From Prolixibacteraceae bacterium UBA6029 (GTDB lineage Bacteria; Bacteroidota; Bacteroidia; Bacteroidales; Prolixibacteraceae): a DNA stretch of 40,550 nt. A program made the position numbers and the translations under genes. The notes beneath the pieces were generated by a model. It ran no database searches, had not been told where the DNA came from, and saw nothing but the letters and a program-made list of their open reading frames with translations. Shown one piece after another: positions 1 through 7,607 of the stretch. Position 1 is the first letter of the stretch. Each line of letters opens with the position of its first letter. The stretch spans positions 22,438-62,987 of the forward strand of contig DIZL01000015.1 in assembly GCA_002429385.1 (NCBI GenBank), given 5' to 3'.

Positions 1-3
1 TGT

Positions 4-80
4 TACGACAGTGATACGACAGAAGTACGACAGAGGTACGACAATGGTTCGACAGTGGTATGACTGGGATAACAACCAGT
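4..80. repeat. 11-bp tandem array, cut by the left window edge
   Basis: Seven consecutive 11-nt units start at 4, 15, 26, 37, 48, 59 and 70. The first five are close to TACGACAGWGG; the last two (TATGACTGGGA, TAACAACCAGT) have diverged but keep the TA at the unit start. Eleven is not a multiple of three and no long ORF covers the array, so it is not a protein repeat. The array may continue to the left of the window. The same 11-nt phase recurs in the palindromes at 14383-14518 and 30103-30230, so this may be one half of a related element. Nothing else is recognisable in 81-205 apart from AT-rich DNA that could hold the promoter of the next gene. Confidence 0.85.
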
Positions 81-205
81 ATAATTGCAATACCTTTACA
101 ATTCAATCGTTGAAATTGGCATGAACTAAAGGGCTCAGGAATTTGAAAATAAGAGTTCAAATTCATATATTTACTCCATATTAACCCCTTTTAAATCCTA
201 AGAAT

Positions 206-544
206 ATGGAAAAACTTATTGCCTGTTGCGGATTAGACTGTTCGACCTGCGATGCACGAATAGCCACTATAGCTGATGATGATGTTTTGCGTGCCCAGAC
301 GGCTGAGAAATGGAAAGCCCAGCATGGAGCTGTGGGCATTTTGCCTGAAATGATCAATTGTACAGGTTGCCGGGAAGAGGGAGTGAAATTTTCGCATTGT
401 GCGGAGTGTGAAATACGAAATTGTGTACAGTCGAAAGGCTTTGATACTTGTGCCGATTGCGAAAAGCTGGAGGATTGCGCCCTGACAGTTGATTTGCATA
501 AGTTTGTACCCGAAGCTCTGGAAAACCTCAAGTCGTTGAATTAA
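206..544 (+). CDS. DUF3795-type cysteine-rich small protein
   Basis: This 112-residue protein carries a run of Cys pairs: CCGLDCSTCDA near the N terminus, CTGC near residue 50, CAECEIRNC near 70 and CADCEKLEDC near 90. That Cys layout and the opening 'LIACCGLDCSTC' match what I recall of the DUF3795 family, found in Bacteroidota, Clostridia and archaea. Members are presumed to bind a metal or an iron-sulfur cluster, but no function is established. There is no signal peptide, so it is probably cytoplasmic. The ATG at 206 follows AT-rich DNA without a clear ribosome binding site, as is usual here. It stands alone; the next gene starts 232 nt downstream. Confidence 0.8.
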   Translation: MEKLIACCGLDCSTCDARIATIADDDVLRAQTAEKWKAQHGAVGILPEMINCTGCREEGVKFSHCAECEIRNCVQSKGFDTCADCEKLEDCALTVDLHKFVPEALENLKSLN

Positions 545-776
545 TCGGATTGGTTTAAATTATAAACAGATGAAATGATTAACCAGGCCAAGCGGGATAG
601 TGATGCAGTCCGGGTTGCCTCTCATCAGGAGTTATGCAAAAAGATTAAAACATGGAAATAAAAAAGATTTGACCATCGAATTAAAAGATCCCAATAATAG
701 TCATTTTCTCATAGGGTAAATCTCTTCTGAACAGTCATATAGGTAGATGTGACATTCGGATTGTCAAACCCTAATT

Positions 777-1895
777 ATGAGATCAATGAAACGGGCGCTA
801 TTCCTTACAGGTTTCCTGATAGTACTGCTTTCCACGCTTAGAGCGCAGGAAACATATGTTGCAGATACCAATAACCGTTCGGACCTTCAGGGTACAACGG
901 TTACACCGGTAATCACTGAATTAACGGTCTGGTCAGCTATTGTCAATGACTATTTTAAGCTCTACATCAGCTTTCCCGAAAACTATGATTATCTGCGGAC
1001 AGAAAAATACCCGGTAGTCTATTTCCTCGACGGCGACGGCGGATCGTTTCATACCATCATTGCTGAATACATGAATCAAGGGGTTATCCCTGAAGTGATT
1101 ACCATTGGTATTGGTTATCCGGGAGCCTCACAGCGTAACCGGGATTACACTTACGGATACATTAACTTTTATCATTTCTTAAAAGACGAACTGATTCCCC
1201 GGATAGAGGAGGATTATAATACTGATCCTCAGAAGAGAACCTTATTCGGGCATTCGTATGGTGGGATTTTTGCCCTGATGATCCTATTTCAATACACTGA
1301 CTTTGAAGATATTCTTTTTCATAACCTGATCGCTGTCAGTCCGAGTATATGGTGGCCCGATGGTCAGCTGGCCTTTAATCTGGAAAGCTCATTGTATTCC
1401 CAGACCCACATACTTCCGGTAAATCTTTATATGACAGTAGGTTCACTGGAAGGCTCAATGGTCACTGATATGGATCGGATGCAGCAGGTTCTTGAATTCC
1501 ACAGCTATGAGTATTTCAATTATTATGCCCTGGTCAATCAGGGGAAAGATCATACCGGCAATAAGGAGATTACTTTTCGGGATGGTATCCGATGGATATT
1601 GAATCAGGACATACCTTTGCCGTTTCAAACAGATGGTACTGCGAAGGTCCTGTCACAAAGCGGGATAAATGTATATCCGAATCCTGTTAAAGAAATCCTG
1701 AGAATCAACTCAGATCAGTTGAGGCAGGAGGGTTGTAGAATTGAGTTGATTAATTCATCAGGAGAAACCCTTTTTCAGATTAACTCTCAGGGACCAAAGA
1801 TGCAACTGGATGTGTCGAACTATCCAAAGGGATTTTATATCCTGAAAATCACGGGGAAAGATCTCCAATATACCAATAAGGTAGTGGTCAATTAA
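777..1895 (+). CDS. Secreted alpha/beta-hydrolase esterase with T9SS sorting domain
   Basis: This 372-residue protein starts with a signal peptide (residues 1-23, hydrophobic core LFLTGFLIVLLSTL; Met1 or Met4 could be the true start). The body is an esterase D / ferri-enterobactin esterase-like alpha/beta hydrolase: FLDGDG near 83, the nucleophile elbow GHSYGG with Ser160, and a probable catalytic His259 in the motif GKDHTGNKE. Residues about 297-372 (VYPNPV..., ending TNKVVVN) form a type A C-terminal sorting domain of the Por/type IX secretion system, so the enzyme is probably exported across the outer membrane and released or anchored. The substrate is not evident; a carbohydrate ester or siderophore ester would fit the family. 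Confidence 0.85.
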   Translation: MRSMKRALFLTGFLIVLLSTLRAQETYVADTNNRSDLQGTTVTPVITELTVWSAIVNDYFKLYISFPENYDYLRTEKYPVVYFLDGDGGSFHTIIAEYMNQGVIPEVITIGIGYPGASQRNRDYTYGYINFYHFLKDELIPRIEEDYNTDPQKRTLFGHSYGGIFALMILFQYTDFEDILFHNLIAVSPSIWWPDGQLAFNLESSLYSQTHILPVNLYMTVGSLEGSMVTDMDRMQQVLEFHSYEYFNYYALVNQGKDHTGNKEITFRDGIRWILNQDIPLPFQTDGTAKVLSQSGINVYPNPVKEILRINSDQLRQEGCRIELINSSGETLFQINSQGPKMQLDVSNYPKGFYILKITGKDLQYTNKVVVN

Positions 1896-1995
1896 GCTCT
1901 GGAAGGAGACTTTATTGACCGTCCCATATGGTAAACTTCTTTGTAAATGAGTATTTTGGATCCCTGAGCGATTTCAGTAATGTTCTTCGTATGTG

Positions 1996-2514
1996 TTATT
2001 TAAGGAGGTGGTCGTACAGTTCGTAGTTTTCATGATCGAAACAAACGAAGTAAACCATTCTCATTTGATCATGGACGTTTAGGAAATCAATAACCGTCTT
2101 AATGGCAATCCGTGCAGCCTTATCCTTTGGAAATCCATACACTCCGGTGCTGATGTTGGGAAAGGCTATGGTTTCCACTTCATTTTCAAGGGCCAGTTTT
2201 AAGGAATTCTGGTAGGCATTTTCAAGCAATATCGGTTCATTGTTTGAGCCACCATGCCAAACCGGACCAACGGTATGAATTACAAAACGGGCGGAAAGAT
2301 TACCTCCGGTGGTGATTACCGCTTCACCTGTTTCGCATCGTCCCTGCCAGGTAATGATCTGACGGCATTCTTCCAGGATGGCAGGACCACCCGCCCGATG
2401 AATGGCCCCATCCACACCACCGCCTCCCATAAGCGAAGAGTTGGCCGCATTGACAATGGCGTCGACTTTGAGCTTGGTGATATCGCCTTGCACTAATTGG
2501 ATGCGTGTTCTCAT
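1996..2514 (-). CDS. Macrodomain protein, O-acetyl-ADP-ribose deacetylase type
   Basis: The 172-residue protein is a single macrodomain. It shows the ADP-ribose binding signatures of the YmdB/MacroD class: GDIT near residue 10, the strand-loop VNAANSSLMGGGGVDGAIH around 21-39, and PNISTGVYGFP around 120-130. Such enzymes hydrolyse O-acetyl-ADP-ribose or remove mono-ADP-ribose from proteins in the cytoplasm. Length and motifs are normal for a stand-alone enzyme. It runs in the same direction as the sugar-acid genes to its right but is separated from them by 120 nt with a polypyrimidine tract, so co-transcription is uncertain. Confidence 0.93.
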   Translation of the reverse strand: MRTRIQLVQGDITKLKVDAIVNAANSSLMGGGGVDGAIHRAGGPAILEECRQIITWQGRCETGEAVITTGGNLSARFVIHTVGPVWHGGSNNEPILLENAYQNSLKLALENEVETIAFPNISTGVYGFPKDKAARIAIKTVIDFLNVHDQMRMVYFVCFDHENYELYDHLLK

Positions 2515-2570
2515 TTTGAAGGTATAATTCTATTCAAAAATACGAAAGGCTATCTGAATCACAAACTCTC

Positions 2571-2640
2571 ATTTTCTCCCCCTCTCCCCCTCGTCCCTTC
2601 ATTCGCTCGTTCCTTATTCCTTATTTCTTTTTTCCTATTG
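2571..2640. repeat. Polypyrimidine low-complexity tract
   Basis: Nearly pure C/T DNA (runs such as CTCCCCCTCTCCCCCTCG and TTCCTTATTCCTTATTTC) lies between the Gfo/Idh/MocA gene and the macrodomain gene. Similar homopurine/homopyrimidine tracts occur at 18134-18170, 28859-28895 and 33999-34129, all intergenic. The coding end of the Gfo/Idh/MocA gene (2635) overlaps the tract edge. Confidence 0.75.
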
Positions 2641-4047
2641 TTTTTTAGCCATCTTCATGGCTTCAGTAGTCGTGTAGTATTTGGTAATCATTCCGGGAAC
2701 TTCCCACTCAGGTAATTTGCCTAGTTTCAGGTAGCTTAGGTATTCTTCGGTTACTTCTCCGAAATGAGCTTCATGTCCCAGTTTGTATTTGTCGGGGATT
2801 GCAACAGTCCAGAGTTTGTCATTCAGCTTTAACAGTTTCAGACCGGGATATTTGGTAGCGATGTCCTGCTCAACAGCCTTCTTCAGCCCACCTTCGAAGG
2901 CAGGTAATCCCTCAGTAATATTGGCTTCAATGTAAATAGTTGGTTTGAAGCTCTCTTCCTTTCCTTGTTTGATGACTACATTACACAGTTTTCCCCGCAT
3001 GATGCTGTAATGTGTGTCGCCTGTACCTGCCGGATCTTCAAAGTTCCAGATAACATCCACTTTGACTGTTTTGCCCTTCAGCTTATAAACGATCTCACCG
3101 TTCGAAAAGACTTTAAGCAGATTACCTGCAAGGTCTTTCTTAAGAAATTCAGGGAATTCATTCAGCTTGGTAACTTCTTCGAACTGTTTCTGCGTCAGAT
3201 CAGTCGACCAGCGTTTAGCTGAAATCAGTTGCACATCAGACTTGTTCAGAATGATCTTAGGGAAACCTTCCCATTGTGCCAAATCGACCAAATGAGTGGT
3301 TACATCAACAATCCCTTCACCCTGCTGAGCAGTGTCGAAGAACCATGCCGGACGTTTCAATGCATTCCCTGAAACCACCTTTGAAAAGTAATGAACGCTT
3401 TCCTGTACGATGGCAGGTTGTTCAGGAGTCCCTTCGGTCAAACCTCCAAACACTTCATGGATCTTAGTCAGTTCGCGTTGAATAATGGCAGTAATCTCGT
3501 GACGTTCAGTCATGATATCATACAACAAAATGCCCTTTTCTTCTGCAGTCCTGAATGCCTGTTCGAGCACCGGGAAAGCTTCAGGAGTGATAACCATCGG
3601 CTTATCTGCAAAGACGTTGATGCCTGATTCAATAGCTTTCTGTATGTATTCCGTTTTTTTGGCATTATTCCCTGCCACCATCATCACATTGCCTGGCTTT
3701 TCGGAGAGCATCTTTTCAAGGTAATCCGGGCCGGTATATACTTTCTCAGTCCAGGCTGTCGGATTGTCTGCACGTTTATTGTATCCTTCGATAAGGGACA
3801 GATGATCGGTAACGTCTGATCCTTCGGGAGCAAAAACATAAACCGTAGGATCAATCTGTTCGTACATTGACTTTTGAATCAGGGCGGCATGAAAGTGACC
3901 CGGGTCAAGGGTCATCAGCTTTACCTCGCCTGCTGTACCGGTAAATTTGGAAGTGGGTTTTTCTTTCTCTGCTGTTTTCTGACCTCCGCCGGAACAGCCT
4001 GATAAGAGCGTGGCAAGAGCAACGATGGACATAAGTTTTTTATTCAT
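2635..4047 (-). CDS. Lipoprotein oxidoreductase, Gfo/Idh/MocA family
   Basis: The 470-residue product begins with a lipoprotein signal peptide with lipobox LSGC (Cys18), so it should be anchored in the periplasm or on the outer membrane. The rest resembles NAD(P)-dependent Gfo/Idh/MocA oxidoreductases: a Rossmann-like start around 40-55 (LMTLDPGHFHAAL), the segment VMMVAGNNAKK near 121, and ADKP at 147-150 in place of the classical EKP. The usual GxGxxG is not clear, so cofactor use should not be assumed. It is the last gene of the minus-strand run with uxuA and the SDR gene, 131 nt downstream of uxuA. A role in processing sugars or sugar acids is inferred from family and neighbours only. Confidence 0.8.
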   Translation of the reverse strand: MNKKLMSIVALATLLSGCSGGGQKTAEKEKPTSKFTGTAGEVKLMTLDPGHFHAALIQKSMYEQIDPTVYVFAPEGSDVTDHLSLIEGYNKRADNPTAWTEKVYTGPDYLEKMLSEKPGNVMMVAGNNAKKTEYIQKAIESGINVFADKPMVITPEAFPVLEQAFRTAEEKGILLYDIMTERHEITAIIQRELTKIHEVFGGLTEGTPEQPAIVQESVHYFSKVVSGNALKRPAWFFDTAQQGEGIVDVTTHLVDLAQWEGFPKIILNKSDVQLISAKRWSTDLTQKQFEEVTKLNEFPEFLKKDLAGNLLKVFSNGEIVYKLKGKTVKVDVIWNFEDPAGTGDTHYSIMRGKLCNVVIKQGKEESFKPTIYIEANITEGLPAFEGGLKKAVEQDIATKYPGLKLLKLNDKLWTVAIPDKYKLGHEAHFGEVTEEYLSYLKLGKLPEWEVPGMITKYYTTTEAMKMAKKQ

Positions 4048-4178
4048 GGGTTGGATGTTAGATTGGTCTGATTTAATGTCAGCAAAAATAAGGTATTCTG
4101 TTGAAGAATATGCAGGATGATGCGTTAAAGGTTGTATTATTGACTGCCGCTTGCTTTAAATCTGATTTTGAAGATTAC

Positions 4179-5390
4179 CTACATTCCTTTTAGCTCCCGT
4201 TCAATGGCCAATTGCATTCCTGAAAGTTCAGCAAGACCTTTCAACCGGCCAATCAGAGGATAGCCTGGATTGGCAGAACGGTTAAAATCATCAAGCATTT
4301 TTACTCCATGATCGGGCCGGAATGGAATGCGGAAGTCATTCCTCCCTGTTTCTTTTCTTCGAATTTGTTCCTGAAGCAGTGCTTTTACGATGGGATACAT
4401 ATCAATATCCCCCTCAATGTGGCCGTATTCATGAAAAGCATTGTCTTTAAAAAACACATTGTTTCGCAGGTGAGTAAAATGTATCCGATGGCCCAGCTTC
4501 TTTACGATCTCTTCAAGATTATTCTGCCGGTTTACTGACAGAGAGCCGGTACAAAAGGTAATACCGTTAGCATTTGAATCAACCTGTGCGCAGATCCATT
4601 CCAGATCGTCCTGAGTGGAGACTATACGAGGTAATCCAAGGACAGGAAATGGCGGATCGTCAGGATGAATACACAGCTTAACTCCTCCATCTTCAGCTGC
4701 TGGAACCACTTCTTTCAGGAATAGTGATAAATGTTGGCGTAGTTTTGCAGTATCGATATCTCTGTAGGTATCCAGAAATGACAGGAATTCTTTTTTATAA
4801 TCAACAACCGAGCCGTCAATTGTTCCATCGATAAATCCCTGGGATACCACAATGATGTTATGGGCCAGTTGTTCCCGCTCTTCTTCGGGCATTTCGGCTA
4901 CGATCTTTGCCGCTTTCTCCAGAATAGCCACTTCATAATCTCTATTCGCATGGGGGCGTTTCAGGATAAAAACATCGAAGGCTACAAAAGTGGCAAAGTC
5001 GAAATACATTACTTCGCCGCCGTGGGGCAAAGGATAATGTAGGTTTGTACGAATCCAGTCGAGTACAGGCATGAAATTATAGCAAACAGTATCAATGCCA
5101 CATGCCCCAAGGTTATGGATAGACTGTTTATAGTTGGTGATCAGCCTTTCGCAGTCGCTATTCCGGGTTTTGATACCTTCCGAAACAGGCAAGCTTTCGA
5201 CTACCGACCAACGCATTCCCTGTGCTTCAATGGCTGATTTGACTTTCATGATTTCATCAACCGGCCAAACCTCTCCATTTGGAATGTGATGCAGTGCGGT
5301 AACCACCCCTTCAATGCCCATCATCTTCAGATCTGATAACTGAACAGGATCGCTAAAGCCAAACCAACGAAATGTTTTCTCAAGTGCCAT
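4179..5390 (-). CDS. uxuA: Mannonate dehydratase
   Basis: UxuA dehydrates D-mannonate to 2-keto-3-deoxygluconate in hexuronate catabolism and needs a divalent metal. The 403-residue product is full length (E. coli UxuA is 394). Family motifs are visible: MGIEGVVTALHHIPNGEVW near 24-42, CIHPDDPP, ITFCTGSL, HFTHLRNN with a probable metal-binding His, and PFRPDHGVKMLDD near the C terminus. The start at 5390 (MALEKTFRWFG) matches the family N terminus. It lies downstream of an SDR gene that may provide the preceding fructuronate/mannonate redox step, with a 146-nt gap that holds a TGAAACT-type repeat. Confidence 0.96.
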   Translation of the reverse strand: MALEKTFRWFGFSDPVQLSDLKMMGIEGVVTALHHIPNGEVWPVDEIMKVKSAIEAQGMRWSVVESLPVSEGIKTRNSDCERLITNYKQSIHNLGACGIDTVCYNFMPVLDWIRTNLHYPLPHGGEVMYFDFATFVAFDVFILKRPHANRDYEVAILEKAAKIVAEMPEEEREQLAHNIIVVSQGFIDGTIDGSVVDYKKEFLSFLDTYRDIDTAKLRQHLSLFLKEVVPAAEDGGVKLCIHPDDPPFPVLGLPRIVSTQDDLEWICAQVDSNANGITFCTGSLSVNRQNNLEEIVKKLGHRIHFTHLRNNVFFKDNAFHEYGHIEGDIDMYPIVKALLQEQIRRKETGRNDFRIPFRPDHGVKMLDDFNRSANPGYPLIGRLKGLAELSGMQLAIERELKGM

Positions 5391-5483
5391 AAATGATTGA
5401 TGATTTATTATTGATGATTACGGGTCAAAGGTTCAAATTCTCAATTACATGTTAACAACAGAATACGCTCTAAGTTTCCACTC

Positions 5484-5534
5484 CTGAAACTTGAAACTTG
5501 AAACTTGAAACTTTGAACTTGAACCCTGAAACTC
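5484..5534. repeat. TGAAACT-type short tandem repeat
   Basis: Between uxuA and the SDR gene the sequence repeats variants of TTGAAAC and TTTGAAC about six times (for example CTTGAAACTTGAAACTTTG). The same motif is repeated at 25808-25895 and, in shorter form, at 14610-14636. The copies all sit in gaps next to gene starts or ends. I see no protein or RNA gene in it; it looks like slippage-prone intergenic repeat DNA. Confidence 0.8.
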
Positions 5535-5536
5535 AT

Positions 5537-6352
5537 TTACACCCCCGAATAGGCGCTAAATCCCCCATCTACAGGGATAATTGCCCCGGTAATGAAACTT
5601 GCTGCGTCGGAGCAAAGAAATTGCACCAAACCGTTTAATTCAGTGATATCGCCAAACCGTTTCATAGGGGTTTTTGCCAATACTTTAACGCTCCGGTCGG
5701 TATATGATCCGTCAGGATTGACCAGTACCGCGCGATTCTGGTCACCGATAAAGAAGCCCGGAGCAATGGCATTCACCCGAACCTTTTCGCCGAACTTCAT
5801 GGCCAGTTCGGTAGCCAGCCATTGGGTAAAGATATTTATACCGTTTTTAGCTACCGAATAACCGGGAACCCGTGTTATGGCTGAATAAGTGGCCATTGAC
5901 GAAATATTGATGATACTGCCTTTGCCATTGTTCGCCATTACTTCACCAAAGACCATACAGGGCATCACCGTTCCGTTGAGGTTAAGATCAGTTACCTTGT
6001 TGAAATCAGTCATTTTCATGTCGAATATCGTTTGGTCTTCAGAAAGCGTTGCTCCCGGGATATTTCCACCGGCAGCATTCACCAGAATGTCAATCTGACC
6101 ATACAATTCAATAACTTTGGCGGATACCGTTTTCAGGCTATCCATGTTCAGGATATCGCATACCAGGCCATGTACTTCACCCAATTCGTTGAGTTCGGCC
6201 AATCTTCGTTCAATTGCTTCTTCCCTGATATCCAAAATAATTACAGTAACTCCGGCTTCGAGCAAACTTTTTGATATACTTCCGCCCAAAACTCCTCCTC
6301 CTCCGGTAACTACAGCTATCTTCCCATTCAAATCAAAATTTGCATTGCTCAT
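5537..6352 (-). CDS. SDR-family oxidoreductase, probable D-mannonate/fructuronate oxidoreductase
   Basis: This is a 271-residue short-chain dehydrogenase. It has the NAD(P) glycine motif TGGGGVLGG (16-24), NAAG (92-95), a catalytic Ser at 151/152 and YSVAK (Tyr165, Lys169), and ends with the common VDGGFSAYSG. The ATG at 6352 (MSNANFDLNGK) is preferred over an upstream in-frame ATG at 6439, because the extra 29 residues overlap the upstream gene and do not look like SDR sequence. It starts 2 nt after the stop of the URO-D-fold gene, so the two are almost certainly co-transcribed. Position just upstream of uxuA suggests it interconverts D-fructuronate and D-mannonate (the UxuB step), but a gluconate-type specificity cannot be excluded. 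Confidence 0.9.
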   Translation of the reverse strand: MSNANFDLNGKIAVVTGGGGVLGGSISKSLLEAGVTVIILDIREEAIERRLAELNELGEVHGLVCDILNMDSLKTVSAKVIELYGQIDILVNAAGGNIPGATLSEDQTIFDMKMTDFNKVTDLNLNGTVMPCMVFGEVMANNGKGSIINISSMATYSAITRVPGYSVAKNGINIFTQWLATELAMKFGEKVRVNAIAPGFFIGDQNRAVLVNPDGSYTDRSVKVLAKTPMKRFGDITELNGLVQFLCSDAASFITGAIIPVDGGFSAYSGV

Positions 6353-6354
6353 AG

Positions 6355-7395
6355 TTATTGAATCTCCAATCTTTGTATCGTTTCTATAAAAGTCTTCATG
6401 TTTTCGGTCGGAACATTCTGGGGAACTCCACCACCACACGACCAGATGATGCCCTTTTTATCCTGAACTTCGTTCCACATCTTTTCCGTCTGTATCTTCA
6501 CCTCTTCAGGAGTGGCAGCAGCCAAAACATCCCGTGGAGGTAAGTTACCCAGCAGGGCAACTTCAGGACCAGCCAGTTCACGGATCTCATTGATGGAATG
6601 TTCAAAGCTGAAATTGAATAGGTTGATCCCTATTTCTTTCAGAAAAGCTGTGCTGATTATACCCTGTGCATCGTTGTGAAAGAAACGTACTTTGCTCTCG
6701 AAGGCTGCAAAAATAGGCTTCAGGTAAGGTACCACAAATTCGCGGCACTCGTCTTCTCCCACAAAACCGACAATGTCATCCAGTACAAGGATTCCTTCAA
6801 TGGAAGGAAATTGTTCTTTCTGGTACCTTAGCCAATCGATAGTAAAGTCAGAGATAACTTTCAACAGATGATGTGCTTCTTCCGGGTTCATCATCAGTGC
6901 CATCATAAATTCGGTGGTTCCCATCAGGAAGGTGGCGATATTGAGTGGCCCACGCGCAATGGCAAACTTTATTTCATGCCCCATTTCCTGTATATTGGGC
7001 TCGAATTCCTTCAGTCGTTGAATGATGAATGGCAGTAAGCCATCCAGTCTGGGATTGGGCTTTTTAATACCGGCAATGTCTTCAATGGAATGTATTGTTT
7101 TATCGGCATGGGGTAAATTACTTTCATACCAGACCTGTTTAGCTCCGAAAGCTGATGGCTCACTGCACATACCATATTCAGACCAGAATCCCGGCAGGAA
7201 AATGGTTCCCGGAAAGGTGTTTATCGCCTTTCGGTTAGTTTCAAACCATACTTTCCCACTGGCATAATAATCCAGGGTTGATATACCTGCCCAGCCTGGA
7301 AGCCAGGGACTATCGATGATAAAACCAACAGGTGCCGGCCCCTCATGTTTACGGTTAATTACATCAACCAGTGTATTCCATTGTTCGTTAGTCAT
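6355..7395 (-). CDS. URO-D-fold protein (uroporphyrinogen decarboxylase family, COG0407-like)
   Basis: The 346-residue product resembles the URO-D/MtaA/CmuA superfamily: a decarboxylase-like core with ILVLDDIVGFVGEDEC near 200-215, FFHNDAQG near 239-246, LLGNLPPRDVL near 281-291 and SCGGGVPQNVPTENM near the C terminus. True UroD makes coproporphyrinogen III; methyltransferase members (MtaA, CmuA) move methyl groups to thiols using zinc held by His and Cys. Here the usual His-x-Cys zinc site reads HND, so neither activity can be assumed. It is the first gene of the minus-strand run with the SDR gene (2-nt gap) and uxuA, with no haem genes nearby. Its job in sugar-acid metabolism is unknown. 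Confidence 0.82.
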   Translation of the reverse strand: MTNEQWNTLVDVINRKHEGPAPVGFIIDSPWLPGWAGISTLDYYASGKVWFETNRKAINTFPGTIFLPGFWSEYGMCSEPSAFGAKQVWYESNLPHADKTIHSIEDIAGIKKPNPRLDGLLPFIIQRLKEFEPNIQEMGHEIKFAIARGPLNIATFLMGTTEFMMALMMNPEEAHHLLKVISDFTIDWLRYQKEQFPSIEGILVLDDIVGFVGEDECREFVVPYLKPIFAAFESKVRFFHNDAQGIISTAFLKEIGINLFNFSFEHSINEIRELAGPEVALLGNLPPRDVLAAATPEEVKIQTEKMWNEVQDKKGIIWSCGGGVPQNVPTENMKTFIETIQRLEIQ

Positions 7396-7607
7396 AGTGA
7401 TGATTTATTTTCAGGTTATCAGTCTTACTTGAATAAAATATCATTGCCAAAAGTAGCAGTTTCAGGATAGATTATGCTGAACATTCATTCAAAAAGATAC
7501 TCAAATTAATATTGAATACTCAAGCCTGTATAAACTCATCAATCACAAACTGTAATTATTCTATATTTACCTGTCTAATTACAAGAATCAACATTCAAAA
7601 TATTCTT

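Noticed and set aside
4..80. Possible CRISPR array at the left edge
   Set aside because: The units are 11 nt and contiguous, without spacers, and no cas gene is nearby.
575..661. A 28-codon ORF (MINQAKRDSD...) after the DUF3795 gene
   Set aside because: It is short, has no recognisable family and no ribosome binding site; it could be a remnant but the evidence is too thin.
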